Source: an uncultured Megasphaera sp. (GTDB lineage: Bacteria; Bacillota; Negativicutes; Veillonellales; Megasphaeraceae). Taken from it: a stretch of 26,449 nucleotides of DNA. This document shows positions 15,526 to 23,720 of the stretch, in pieces. Position 1 is the stretch's first letter, and every line of letters begins with the position of its first letter. The notes below the pieces were generated by a model that saw only the letters and a list, made by a program, of their open reading frames with translations, was not told the origin of the DNA and did not search any database. Made by a program: the position numbers and the translations under genes. The stretch spans positions 1 through 26,449 of the forward strand of contig CALBLM010000008.1 in assembly GCA_937895695.1 (NCBI GenBank), written 5' to 3'.

Positions 15526-15572
15526 AAAAAGGCGCAAATAGAACGTACAGCGATTTCTATTTGCGCTTTTTT
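15526..15572. terminator. terminator after the NYN-domain gene
   Basis: AAAAAGGCGCAAATAGAA (15526-15542 region) pairs with TTCTATTTGCGCTTTTTT (15555-15572). Both strands end in T-runs. On the minus strand it ends the transcript from 16420, leaving the pseudo-exonuclease gene to start independently. Confidence 0.9.
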
Positions 15573-15583
15573 ACTGATATGTG

Positions 15584-16420
15584 TTAGCGATAATGTTTAT
15601 GGATATGGTGTGTGCGTTTGTCCGTTTGATAGGGCAACGGTTTTAATTTGAAATAGTTATGCTTAACCGTTTTGTTTTTATCATCTGTAATTGTATTAAC
15701 ATCAAAAATGCGCAGGGATTCAATGAATGGCACAAATTTTTTATATCCAAAATTACGGACATCAAAATCAGAGAATTGTTTACTCAGCAGATTGCCTAAG
15801 GTACCGGAAAAAATCCAGCCGTTGTCGTCAGAATTTTCTTCTGTCAGCTTAATCAAGGCTTGTTTTATGGTAAAGAAATCTTTACCCGGCGTTTTTTCAT
15901 AGGCAGAGATGCGGGAAGCGGCAGCAACATCATCGGATGCCGCGGATTTTGAAGCGATGTCTTCGGTTTCATTTTCTTCCGCTTCTTCCAGTAGTACGTC
16001 TAAATAGAGAAATTTGTTGCATGCAGAGATGAAGGAACGAGGCGTTTTGCTTTCTCCCATACCGAGGACATATTTTTGCGATTCTCGGAGCCGAGATGCT
16101 AGACGGGTAAAGTCACTATCTGAAGAAACGATGCAAAAGCCATCTAAGTTACTTTGGTATAGTAAATCCATGGTGTCGATAATTAATGCAGAATCTGATG
16201 AGTTTTTGCGAATGGTGTTGCTGTACTGCTGTACAGGCTGAATAGCGTTGTCTAATATGGTATTGCGCCATGAAGACATTTGTGGTGTCGTCCAGTTGCC
16301 ATAAATACGTTTATAAATTACATCGCCGAGGTTGTTGGCTTCTGATAAAATGACATCGATATATTTATTGGAAATATTTTCGGCATCGATGACAACGGCG
16401 AGTTTCATTTCATGTTCCAT
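15584..16420 (-). CDS. NYN-domain putative RNase with C-terminal LOTUS/OST-HTH domain
   Basis: A 278-residue cytoplasmic protein. The N-terminal NYN (PIN-like, LabA/DUF88) domain shows acidic active-site candidates Asp12 (AVVIDAENIS), Asp76 (SSDSALIID) and Asp101/Asp103 (VSSDSDF), followed by LGMGE and ACNKFLYLD. An acidic linker of about 40 residues precedes a C-terminal OST-HTH/LOTUS-like domain (about 195-260, FFTIKQALIKLTEE through FVPFIESLRIFDV), an RNA-binding fold often fused to NYN. The role is probably RNA cleavage or processing. The ATG at 16420 is chosen because AGGAGG lies 13 bases upstream; an in-frame extension to 16534 would overlap the M48 gene. It follows that gene by 29 bases. 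Confidence 0.87.
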   Translation of the reverse strand: MEHEMKLAVVIDAENISNKYIDVILSEANNLGDVIYKRIYGNWTTPQMSSWRNTILDNAIQPVQQYSNTIRKNSSDSALIIDTMDLLYQSNLDGFCIVSSDSDFTRLASRLRESQKYVLGMGESKTPRSFISACNKFLYLDVLLEEAEENETEDIASKSAASDDVAAASRISAYEKTPGKDFFTIKQALIKLTEENSDDNGWIFSGTLGNLLSKQFSDFDVRNFGYKKFVPFIESLRIFDVNTITDDKNKTVKHNYFKLKPLPYQTDKRTHHIHKHYR

Positions 16421-16449
16421 AATACGATACGTTCCTCCTGCATAAGTTT

Positions 16450-17523
16450 TTATAATAATTGACGAAGACGCTGGGTAATTTGGGTAGGTTGTTTTTCCGG
16501 GCTTAAATCGACAATGGGCTGTGGGCCAATGCATAATACGTTGTTCGTATTGACGTATACTTGGCTTTTAGGAGTTTTTGATTGATGATATACAGCAGAA
16601 AGATTCCCGGCAATCAGATAAGCCCGTTCTTTACCGCTCATCGATGACATACTAGCTGGTGTATACCAATCTTTGCCGTGAATCGAAATCATCCCGGTAT
16701 CAGCATTAACCTTGACAACGCCATTGCTCCAATTAGTAACCATGGTGCTGTTGGTATTACGGCGGCTTACGGTTGTCGGATGATCATTAAATAACGCCAT
16801 GACGCCGCTAGTTTTGACATCGCCGCCCTTATCGAGCATGCGTTGCCAAAGTGCTGCGCCGCCACCGGGATTATAGCCTGCGTTTACGGCATAATCAAAC
16901 CCCAAGGCGTCCGCTTGTTCTTCCATTGGTTTCGTAATGAGATTGGCTGTGCCGATTTGCGAAATAATCGCAGCCCCCAGTTGGGATGCACCAGAACCGG
17001 CTAGCGAAGTTAATATGCTGAGAGGCATTGATTTTTTTATACCTTGAATGGTGTGATTTTTTTGGCCATGTCCCATTTCATGCCCTAAAACAAAGGCAAC
17101 TTCATTTTCATTGTAGTTGAGGGGGTCGAATAAGCCGATATTGACGCTGATAGTATGACCAATCGTGCAAAAGGCATTAAAACTCGTATCGTTATTGACA
17201 AAATACTGATAGGGCTTTTTCGTAATGGATGAATCTGTTTGGGCAATGGCATAGGATAAGTTGTTGATCACTCGATGCGTCATTGCGTTAGCGCGTGCGT
17301 CCTGATTAACGCCGTATTTTTCTTTCAGCTGTTTCATAAACTCGCCGCGTCCTTCGTTGTCCAAATAATTCAGTTGCTTGTTCAGTTGGACATACTCTGC
17401 ACCTACGCCGATAATCGTTCCGATGTCAAAGGCCTGGGTTGGCACAGCAGGCAGGCATGTGGTGCCAATACCTAAGCAAACGGCCAATACGGCCATACGG
17501 TATGTTAAAAATTGACAATGCAT
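16450..17523 (-). CDS. exported M48-family zinc metalloprotease
   Basis: A 357-residue protein. A signal peptide (MHCQFLTYRMAVLAVCLGIG ending VPTQA) directs export. The peptidase M48 domain has the zinc motif HEMGH at 148-152 (His148, His152 ligands, Glu149 catalytic) and the downstream EEQADALGFDYAVNAGYNP glutamate ligand region. The family resembles BepA/LoiP periplasmic proteases that handle outer-membrane proteins, with a C-terminal extension containing IAGNLSAVYHQ. The start at ATG 17523 has AAAGGAG nine bases before it; an in-frame extension to 17559 lacks one. A TATAAT (17576-17571, minus) supplies a -10. The NYN-domain gene follows closely and is probably cotranscribed, though no functional link is evident. 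Confidence 0.9.
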   Translation of the reverse strand: MHCQFLTYRMAVLAVCLGIGTTCLPAVPTQAFDIGTIIGVGAEYVQLNKQLNYLDNEGRGEFMKQLKEKYGVNQDARANAMTHRVINNLSYAIAQTDSSITKKPYQYFVNNDTSFNAFCTIGHTISVNIGLFDPLNYNENEVAFVLGHEMGHGQKNHTIQGIKKSMPLSILTSLAGSGASQLGAAIISQIGTANLITKPMEEQADALGFDYAVNAGYNPGGGAALWQRMLDKGGDVKTSGVMALFNDHPTTVSRRNTNSTMVTNWSNGVVKVNADTGMISIHGKDWYTPASMSSMSGKERAYLIAGNLSAVYHQSKTPKSQVYVNTNNVLCIGPQPIVDLSPEKQPTQITQRLRQLL

Positions 17524-17727
17524 GATGACTTCTCCTTTATAAAAGAAATACCGAAGCAAAATTTATTTTTATTATACCATATTTTATACTTAGGCGAACC
17601 ATATGGTGTTTACAATACACAGAAAATCTTGTACGATAAAAAAATACTATGCTGTATTAACGTAATTTCATTATAACAGCAATAAGAAGTGAGACATGAT
17701 GCTATTAGCGCAGAGAGGGGGAGCAAT

Positions 17728-18606
17728 ATGAAAGGGATTCAGAAGCAAACGGCACCTTTGTTGGTCATCGGGGCAGGCATTTGTTGGGGGATTATTGGAT
17801 TATTTTCCAAACAATTAGCGGCATTGGGATTTTCGCCGATACAGATTACCTTTGGTCGTTCCTTGGTGACAGCCGTTGTTATGGTGCTGACGATGTTGTG
17901 TCAATCACCGCGGCAATTGGCGATTTCATGGCGGGATAGTTGGATGTTTTTGGGAACCGGCTTATGCAGTATTGTATTTTTTAATGTTTGTTATTTTACG
18001 GCGATGGAACTGACTACGTTGTCTATGGCAGCCATTCTGTTATACACGGCACCGAGTATTGTCATGATATTGTCTGTTATCTTATTTAAAGAGTCATTTA
18101 CGATGCGTAAAGCGATTTGCTTGGCTTTGTCTTTCGTAGGATGTGTATTTGTTAGCGGATTAGGAATAGGGCAGTTAAATATATCCGGTATATTGGCAGG
18201 ATTAGGGGCAGGACTGGGATATGCGTTATATTCTATATTTGGGCGGTATGCATTGACTAAATACAGTCCTATGACGGTTACGACTTGGACTTTTTGTGTT
18301 GCGTCTGCAGGACTTACCGGTTTTTCTCATATACAGACGATGGTGGATATTTTTATCGCAGTTCCTCAAGGGGGAATCTTATTTCTTTGTTTGGGATTGG
18401 TATCGACAGCATTGCCGTTTATTTTGTACACGACGGCACTACATTATATGGAAACCGGAAAAGCTTCTATTTTGGCTTCTGTAGAACCGCTGACGTCTAC
18501 GATTATAGGCGTTGTCGTGTTTCATGAAACGATGTCTGTATGGCATGGATGCGGTATAGCATGTATTTTAGGAGCTGTCGTACTGCTCAATACAAAAAGC
18601 AGTTAA
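17728..18606 (+). CDS. EamA/DMT-superfamily transporter
   Basis: A 292-residue inner-membrane protein with about ten hydrophobic helices in two EamA halves. The first half opens with ICWGIIGLFSKQLAALGFSP, and the second follows GIGQLNISGILAGLGAGLGY and ends near the EPLTSTIIGVVVFHE motif typical of the family. Members export metabolites, often amino acids or their derivatives, by proton exchange. The substrate here is unknown. The ATG at 17728 has GAGGGGGAG upstream; an in-frame GTG at 17689 lacks a ribosome site. The gene stands alone, divergent from the M48 gene, and ends at the hairpin at 18615-18659. Confidence 0.9.
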   Translation: MKGIQKQTAPLLVIGAGICWGIIGLFSKQLAALGFSPIQITFGRSLVTAVVMVLTMLCQSPRQLAISWRDSWMFLGTGLCSIVFFNVCYFTAMELTTLSMAAILLYTAPSIVMILSVILFKESFTMRKAICLALSFVGCVFVSGLGIGQLNISGILAGLGAGLGYALYSIFGRYALTKYSPMTVTTWTFCVASAGLTGFSHIQTMVDIFIAVPQGGILFLCLGLVSTALPFILYTTALHYMETGKASILASVEPLTSTIIGVVVFHETMSVWHGCGIACILGAVVLLNTKSS

Positions 18607-18614
18607 TAGTGTGT

Positions 18615-18659
18615 AAAAAACGATGGAAACATGATGATTTATGTTCCCATCGTTTTTTT
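18615..18659. terminator. bidirectional terminator between EamA and mupG
   Basis: AACGATGGAAACAT pairs with ATGTTCCCATCGTT with one mismatch around an eight-base loop. An A-run precedes it and a T-run follows, so it can stop both converging transcripts. It overlaps the mupG stop codon. Confidence 0.9.
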
Positions 18660-19737
18660 ATCGAATCCATTCAAATCGGAATTTTCGACCCGGTGTGATG
18701 TAGGATAGTAAAAATTGTTCTTCCGGCAGAATGCGGGCCGCAATATTGGTACGCGGCTCTGCCGGCAGTGGGTTTTGTATGATTTGTACTTCTCCCATAT
18801 AGCGTTGGAAGCCTTGGTTGTCAATGGTAATGTCGCCATACTGCAGCGGACGCTGCGGGCCGTCGGTGGCAATGATATGACTGCCGATATGGCTGCGGCT
18901 TTCCTGCGCGCGAATGACATCTTGTGCAGCGTCGAGCCGTGCCGTAAAGGTGTACGATAATAAGTCACGAATAGCCGGTTCACGACTTAACAGTCGAGCT
19001 TTGAGGACGACGACGTTTTTATCTTCTCGGCCCGTACGAGCGAGCGATTCTAATTCCTTGGCTGTAGGCTGCGAATCACCGATGAATACGGACTGCATGC
19101 CCATGGCGGCTAAATGCCGGCTGGCAAGGCTGACATCTAGTTTGCGATGCATTTCTAGTGTCGGTAATCCTTCATAGAGCGGGCCGCGGCGACCGGATTG
19201 ACTGGCAATAAATGCACCAACAGATAGCCCTTTTTCTTGGAGACAGCGTGTTTGCTGTAGTACATACGTTGGACTCAAGCCGGTGTACGGGCGGGGGTAG
19301 AAATTGTGCAGGCAGTCGATGTGTGAAAAATCAGCACCGGCATCTTGCAGGGTCTGTATATCAGATGGTCTCAAGGTAGAAGCATTGAGCTGAATGGGCA
19401 TGATACGGCTGAAGAGCGCTGTTTTTTCCATACTAAATCCGTAATCTAGGCGAGCTGTCGTAATGCCCAGGTTGAGTAGTGTCTGAGGTTGTTGGATATC
19501 TATTCCTAATAACGCTGTCGTTTGCGGCGAAATATCGGCAATGACATCCATATCATACGAACGAGCAGCAGCCAGTAAGGTATGCAGTTCTTGGCGAAGG
19601 GAAGTTGTATTGGCTTCAGGAATATGAAAAGACGTAAATAAGCGATGGATACCGAGGGCAGCAGCTTGCTGTAACAGGGAAAGATGCTCTTTTGGCGTGT
19701 CGTCCAATCCGGGATACAAGGAAATACCTGTATACAT
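18658..19737 (-). CDS. mupG: 6-phospho-N-acetylmuramidase (DUF871 family)
   Basis: A 359-residue cytoplasmic protein of the former DUF871 family, now known as MupG in Staphylococcus. The N-terminal TIM-barrel-like part opens with MYTGISLYPGLDDTPKEHL and contains LFTSFHIPEAN, DVIADISPQT and FSHIDCLHNFYPRPYTGLS. A small C-terminal barrel begins around residue 245. MupG hydrolyses the glycosidic bond of the imported disaccharide MurNAc-6-P-GlcNAc, releasing MurNAc-6-P and GlcNAc. The context supports this: murP (PTS importer) and murQ (etherase) lie immediately upstream on the same strand. The ATG at 19737 follows AAAGGAGG and lies 12 bases after murP. It is the last gene of the operon. Confidence 0.88.
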   Translation of the reverse strand: MYTGISLYPGLDDTPKEHLSLLQQAAALGIHRLFTSFHIPEANTTSLRQELHTLLAAARSYDMDVIADISPQTTALLGIDIQQPQTLLNLGITTARLDYGFSMEKTALFSRIMPIQLNASTLRPSDIQTLQDAGADFSHIDCLHNFYPRPYTGLSPTYVLQQTRCLQEKGLSVGAFIASQSGRRGPLYEGLPTLEMHRKLDVSLASRHLAAMGMQSVFIGDSQPTAKELESLARTGREDKNVVVLKARLLSREPAIRDLLSYTFTARLDAAQDVIRAQESRSHIGSHIIATDGPQRPLQYGDITIDNQGFQRYMGEVQIIQNPLPAEPRTNIAARILPEEQFLLSYITPGRKFRFEWIR

Positions 19738-19749
19738 AATCAGCCTCCT

Positions 19750-21132
19750 TTAGCATGTCGGATCATCAAAACCGACAATCCAAGTAATAATAAAACCGAC
19801 GATGTACGATGTACATAAACCAGCGAGGTATATTAGCATGTGATTGGTACTGAGCGTTAAAGGGAGACCGGAAATTCCCATGGAGGTAGAACCAACCATG
19901 TATGCTGCTTGTACAGCACCCCCAGCGGCTCCGCCAATGCAGGCACCGATAAACGGCTTGCCAAGGGGCAGTGTAACGCCATAAATCAGTGGTTCGCCAA
20001 TTCCCATAATACCAACGGGCAATGCAGAGGCAATGGTTTTACGTAGTGTCTTATTCTTGGTTTTGACATATACGGCTAGAGAAGCCCCGACTTGACCGCC
20101 ACCGGCCATAGCCAGGATAGGCAATAAGATATTGACGCCATATTGCGAGAGCAGTTCAGCATGAATTGGCGTCAACCCCTGATGCACGCCGCACATGACC
20201 ATGGGTAGAAAGGTACCGCCCAGAACAAAGCCTGTTACGGCACCGCCGGCAGCAATAGACGTTGTAGCGGCCATGCCAATGGCTTCCGAAATCATGCCGG
20301 CAATAGGCTGAAATACACAGAGGGCCACGAAGGTAGAAAGCAAAACCGTTACGAGGGGCGTGATAAATAAATCGAATATAGCCGGTACGAAATGATGCAA
20401 TTTTTTTTCTATATAAGAAGAAAACAGTACAACCAGTACGACGGCAATAATACCGCCGCGTCCGGGAATGAGCGGACTGTCCCACATCATAATCTGCGTT
20501 AACATAGGATGACTGAGAATGGCGGCCATAACACCGCCAAGCATTGGCGATCCACCAAATAGTTTGGCACTATTGATGCCGACAAAGATATTTAAACCGA
20601 AAAATACGGCATTGCCGGCAACTGCCAACATTTGAACAAATGGCAGAGAGGCGAATGACGGGTCCGCTTTTATGATTATGTTGAGAATACCTGTAATCAA
20701 TCCGCAAGCAATAAATGCTGGAATAATGGGTGTAAAAATTTGTGAAATTTTCTTTAAGGCCAATTTAACAGGCGTAGCATTTTTTTGTCGAATAGTATCA
20801 TGCAATGCTTTTCCATCGCCAACACTGGCTTGTTTGGCAAGGGTTGTTACCGATGAGGAAGCCGTAGAAGAAGCAGGTGGCGCAGGTTGGGTTAACAAGG
20901 CTTTAAATGCGGTTGTTACGTGCCCCGCTTTTCCCGGTCCGACGACAATCTGCCATTCATCGCCGGATTTGTTGACACCTAGTACGCCGGAAATAGCGGT
21001 AAGTTGTTCTTTTGTAAAATGTTCTTCTTTCACATGCAGACGCAAACGGGTCATACAATGATAGACTTGTGTAACGTTATCCGATGGCCCTACGAGGGTA
21101 TAAATGTCGCGGGCCAATTTTTCATAATCCAT
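19750..21132 (-). CDS. murP: PTS transporter EIIBC, MurNAc/muropeptide type
   Basis: A 460-residue membrane protein. The N-terminal EIIB domain (about 1-80) has the phosphorylation cysteine Cys26 in YHCMTRLRLHV and the IVVGPGKAG segment. The EIIC domain (about 120-460) has the glucose/sucrose-superfamily layout, with many helices and GIMGIGEPLIYGVTLPLG as the substrate-binding signature. There is no EIIA domain, as in MurP, so phosphate must come from another EIIA. It imports and 6-phosphorylates MurNAc or MurNAc-GlcNAc. The ATG at 21132 overlaps the murQ stop by one base (TGATG) and has GGAGG seven bases upstream; an upstream TTG at 21138 is rejected. Specificity rests on the murQ and mupG neighbours. 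Confidence 0.88.
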   Translation of the reverse strand: MDYEKLARDIYTLVGPSDNVTQVYHCMTRLRLHVKEEHFTKEQLTAISGVLGVNKSGDEWQIVVGPGKAGHVTTAFKALLTQPAPPASSTASSSVTTLAKQASVGDGKALHDTIRQKNATPVKLALKKISQIFTPIIPAFIACGLITGILNIIIKADPSFASLPFVQMLAVAGNAVFFGLNIFVGINSAKLFGGSPMLGGVMAAILSHPMLTQIMMWDSPLIPGRGGIIAVVLVVLFSSYIEKKLHHFVPAIFDLFITPLVTVLLSTFVALCVFQPIAGMISEAIGMAATTSIAAGGAVTGFVLGGTFLPMVMCGVHQGLTPIHAELLSQYGVNILLPILAMAGGGQVGASLAVYVKTKNKTLRKTIASALPVGIMGIGEPLIYGVTLPLGKPFIGACIGGAAGGAVQAAYMVGSTSMGISGLPLTLSTNHMLIYLAGLCTSYIVGFIITWIVGFDDPTC

Positions 21133-22046
21133 CAGCAATCCTCCTTGTCTGCCTGCTGTAATGCTTGGCGAAGATATCCATCAGCGTTCTTCAATGCTGT
21201 TGCGGCATCTGTTGCAGAACACTGATTTTTTATCATGACAATAGCTGTTTTTGCTTGCCCGTGACATTGCTGCAGTGCCTGCATGGCGATATCACGAGAA
21301 CAACCTGTTGCTGTCATTACGATGCGTCGTGCCCGTTCTTCCAGTTTTTGATTGGACGATTTTACATCGACCATGAGATTGCCGTAGACTTTTCCTAATT
21401 TTACCATCGTTCCTGTCGAAAGCATGTTGAGAATCATTTTTTGAGCTGTACCGGCTTTCATGCGCGTGGAACCGGTAATTACTTCCGGCCCGACAAGGGC
21501 GCATAAATCAATCTGTGCATATGCGGCAATGGGAGAATGGGGGGAACAATCGATTGAAATCGTTGCGGCTCCGATAGACTGAGCATAGGATAAGCCGCCG
21601 ACAACATATGGCGTCCGTCCGGAGGCACTCAGACCAACGACGACGTCACGGCTAGTAATATGATGAGATTTTAGGTCTGTTTCGCCAAATTGCGGCGAAT
21701 CTTCGGCTCCTTCGCGGGCACGGAAGATAGCATCGTAGCCGCCGGCAATGAGACCTTGTACGAGTTCGGGGTCTGTGCTGTATGTTGGCGGACATTCGAC
21801 GGCATCGAGAATTCCTAGACGTCCAGATGTGCCGGAACCCATATAAAATAGTCTGCCGCCATCACGTAAATGGGCCGTAATTAGGTCAATGGCTTGGGCA
21901 ATGGCCGGAGCAATGGCACCGACTGCGGCAGCAACTTTCGTATCTTCTTCATTGATAATTCGCACCATATCCAGCGTAGATACAGCGTCAATTCCTTGAC
22001 TGGCATTGTTTTGCTGTTCTGTTGCCAGTGTATCTAATTCAATCAT
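21132..22046 (-). CDS. murQ: N-acetylmuramic acid 6-phosphate etherase
   Basis: A 304-residue SIS-domain enzyme. Signature segments are RLFYMGSGTSGRLGILDAVECPPTY, GLSASGRTPYVVGGLSYA and GPEVITGSTRMKAGTAQKMILNM. The C-terminal helical part ends GSTDAATAL-type near KNQCSATDAATALKNADG. MurQ cleaves the D-lactyl ether of MurNAc-6-P to give GlcNAc-6-P and D-lactate in the cytoplasm. Length is normal for the family. The ATG at 22046 has AAGGAA upstream; an in-frame extension to 22076 lacks a ribosome site. It is the first gene of a three-gene operon driven by the promoter at 22116-22088. No murR-type regulator lies in the window. Confidence 0.95.
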   Translation of the reverse strand: MIELDTLATEQQNNASQGIDAVSTLDMVRIINEEDTKVAAAVGAIAPAIAQAIDLITAHLRDGGRLFYMGSGTSGRLGILDAVECPPTYSTDPELVQGLIAGGYDAIFRAREGAEDSPQFGETDLKSHHITSRDVVVGLSASGRTPYVVGGLSYAQSIGAATISIDCSPHSPIAAYAQIDLCALVGPEVITGSTRMKAGTAQKMILNMLSTGTMVKLGKVYGNLMVDVKSSNQKLEERARRIVMTATGCSRDIAMQALQQCHGQAKTAIVMIKNQCSATDAATALKNADGYLRQALQQADKEDC

Positions 22047-22087
22047 GAAATTCCTTCTTTCGTTTAATAAATACATATAATCATTAT

Positions 22088-22116
22088 ATTATAAATAAGG
22101 CCGGCCAGTGATGCAA
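22088..22116 (-). promoter_or_regulatory. promoter of the murQ-murP-mupG operon
   Basis: On the minus strand, TTGCAT (22116-22111), a 17-base spacer and perfect TATAAT (22093-22088). The spacer holds the 8-bp palindrome GGCCGGCC. Just upstream, GAAAG-N8-CTTTC (22118-22135) is a possible operator half-site pair. Confidence 0.8.
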
Positions 22117-22181
22117 GAAAGGAAAATATCTTTCTTTTTTTGGGATTTCATGCTATCATAAATAGCGTGTAGCATTACTGT

Positions 22182-22258
22182 GCGCCCATAGCTCAGCTGG
22201 ATAGAGCAGCAGTTTCCTAAACTGCGTGTCGGATGTTCGAGTCATCTTGGGCGCACCA
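22182..22258 (+). tRNA. tRNA-Arg (anticodon CCT)
   Basis: A 77-base cloverleaf with encoded CCA. Acceptor arms GCGCCCA / TGGGCGC pair perfectly. The D arm reads AGCTCAGCTGGATAGAGC. The anticodon stem GCAGT/ACTGC encloses loop TTCCTAA, giving anticodon CCT for AGG codons. The T arm has loop TTCGAGT. A T-run directly after the CCA probably helps termination. A TGCTATCAT extended -10 lies upstream at 22151-22159. It is a single tRNA, not part of a cluster. Confidence 0.95.
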
Positions 22259-22308
22259 TTTTTTTTTGAAAAATAAATACTATCGTAACAAGTGATTCAA
22301 AGTGAGAT

Positions 22309-22321
22309 TATAGTAACTATA
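22309..22321. promoter_or_regulatory. 13-bp palindrome upstream of the GltD-like gene
   Basis: TATAGT-A-ACTATA is a perfect palindrome 30 bases upstream of the ATG at 22351. It lies where an operator or -10 region would be expected. The match is short and AT-rich, so chance is possible. Confidence 0.35.
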
Positions 22322-22350
22322 CATATCATAATGAAAGGCGGTATCTGTCT

Positions 22351-23709
22351 ATGTCCAAGACAAACAATCCTTTGATTTCTTTCCATGAAGAAGTTCTTCA
22401 TGATGCTGATTATACCTTAGCCGAAGCTATTACAGAAGCAAAACGCTGTCTGAATTGTAAGGTTCCGCAATGTCAGAAAGGCTGCCCTATTGCCAATGAA
22501 ATTCCCCAGTTTATTCATGCGTTGACCAAAGGAAATCTTGGTGAAGCAGTAGAACATATTTATCAGCAAAGTGATTTACCGGCAATTTGTGGCCGTGTAT
22601 GTCCACGGGAAAAACAATGTGAAGGTTCCTGCGTTCTTGGTAAAAAAGGACAGCATATAGAAATTGGCAAGCTGGAACGATTTGTTGCCGATATGGCCAT
22701 TGATGGCGGCTTTTTGCCGATTCATGTCAGCAAGAAAACAAGCGGACGTGTAGCCTTAATTGGCAGTGGCCCAGCCAGCTTGGCAGCAGCTCGCGAACTG
22801 GCATTGCGTGATTACGATGTGACCATATTTGAAGCATCTTCTCATGCCGGCGGCACAACGACTTACGGTATTCCTACATTTCGCCTGCATAAAGAAATTG
22901 TGGAACGGGAAGCCGATGTATTAGAAAAAATGGGTGTTTCTATACAGTACAAAACTAAAATTGGTACAGATAAAACCATGGATGAATTGCAACAGCAGTT
23001 TGATGCTGTTTTCGTTGGCGTCGGTACGATGGATGCTTGGAGCTTGGGTGTAGACAACGATGCTGTTGAAGGCGTTGTCAATGCCGAACAATTTCTTGTA
23101 CAAGTTCAGAATGTACAGTTCGGTGAAGAAAAAATAGAAAATTTGCCGATTCAAAAAGGCGATCAAGTAATTGTCGTCGGTGCCGGCAATGTTGCCATTG
23201 ATGCAGCACGCACGGCATTGCGATTGGGTGCGGAAGTCAAAATTGTATATCGCCGGGCTGAAAAAAATATGAAGTGTTTGCCGTCGGAATATGAAGAAGC
23301 AAAAGCTGATGGCGTACAATTTCAGTTTTATTCGGCACCGAAAGCTGTTGTTGGAACGACGCATGTTGAAGGCTTGAAATATGAAAAACAGCAGATTTTG
23401 GAAGATGCGACCATGGTGCCGACCGGTGAATTTGGCATTGTACCGGCTAATAAAATTATTGCAGCCATTGGAAATAAACCTGAAAAAAGCGTTGTTGTAT
23501 CGTTTGGCGTCGATGCGAACGATGATGGATATATTGCTGTGAAAGAAACACCGTATGGCATGACGAGTCGTGTCGGTGTGTTTGCAGCCGGCGATATTGT
23601 TCACAAACCGCAGACGGTCGTATTGGCCATGCGGGAAGGCAAAAAAACGGCCTTAGCTATCGATGAATATGTTCGCGCTGTTCGCCTTCTGCAGGCAGCA
23701 AAAGACTAG
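22351..23709 (+). CDS. GltD-like NAD(P)-dependent Fe-S flavoprotein (glutamate synthase small-subunit family)
   Basis: A 452-residue protein of the GltD/NfnB-like family. The N-terminal Fe-S region has Cys33-x2-Cys36-x4-Cys41-x3-Cys45 and a second set CGRVCPREKQCEGSC. An FAD site follows (VALIGSGPASLAAARELA, about 132), then an NAD(P) site (VIVVGAGNVAIDAARTA) and a C-terminal FAD contact (GVFAAGDIV). These proteins pass electrons from NAD(P)H to a partner, such as the large subunit of glutamate synthase, or act as transhydrogenase or sulfide dehydrogenase subunits. No large subunit lies next to it, so the partner is unknown. The ATG follows AAAGGCGG. The carbonic anhydrase gene starts 11 bases after its stop. 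Confidence 0.87.
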   Translation: MSKTNNPLISFHEEVLHDADYTLAEAITEAKRCLNCKVPQCQKGCPIANEIPQFIHALTKGNLGEAVEHIYQQSDLPAICGRVCPREKQCEGSCVLGKKGQHIEIGKLERFVADMAIDGGFLPIHVSKKTSGRVALIGSGPASLAAARELALRDYDVTIFEASSHAGGTTTYGIPTFRLHKEIVEREADVLEKMGVSIQYKTKIGTDKTMDELQQQFDAVFVGVGTMDAWSLGVDNDAVEGVVNAEQFLVQVQNVQFGEEKIENLPIQKGDQVIVVGAGNVAIDAARTALRLGAEVKIVYRRAEKNMKCLPSEYEEAKADGVQFQFYSAPKAVVGTTHVEGLKYEKQQILEDATMVPTGEFGIVPANKIIAAIGNKPEKSVVVSFGVDANDDGYIAVKETPYGMTSRVGVFAAGDIVHKPQTVVLAMREGKKTALAIDEYVRAVRLLQAAKD

Positions 23710-23720
23710 GAGGTACAGGT

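Noticed and set aside
16421..16534. N-terminal extension of the NYN protein to 16534
   Set aside because: It would overlap the end of the M48 gene by 85 bases, has no ribosome site, and adds residues unlike the NYN family. The ATG at 16420 with AGGAGG upstream is better.
22182..22258. tRNA-Arg as an integration site for a mobile element
   Set aside because: No integrase, direct repeat of the tRNA 3' end or composition shift is visible on either side.
22921..23604. 227-codon open frame on the minus strand within the GltD-like gene
   Set aside because: It is antisense to a conserved Fe-S flavoprotein with intact motifs. Its translation is low-complexity and Asn/Phe-rich.
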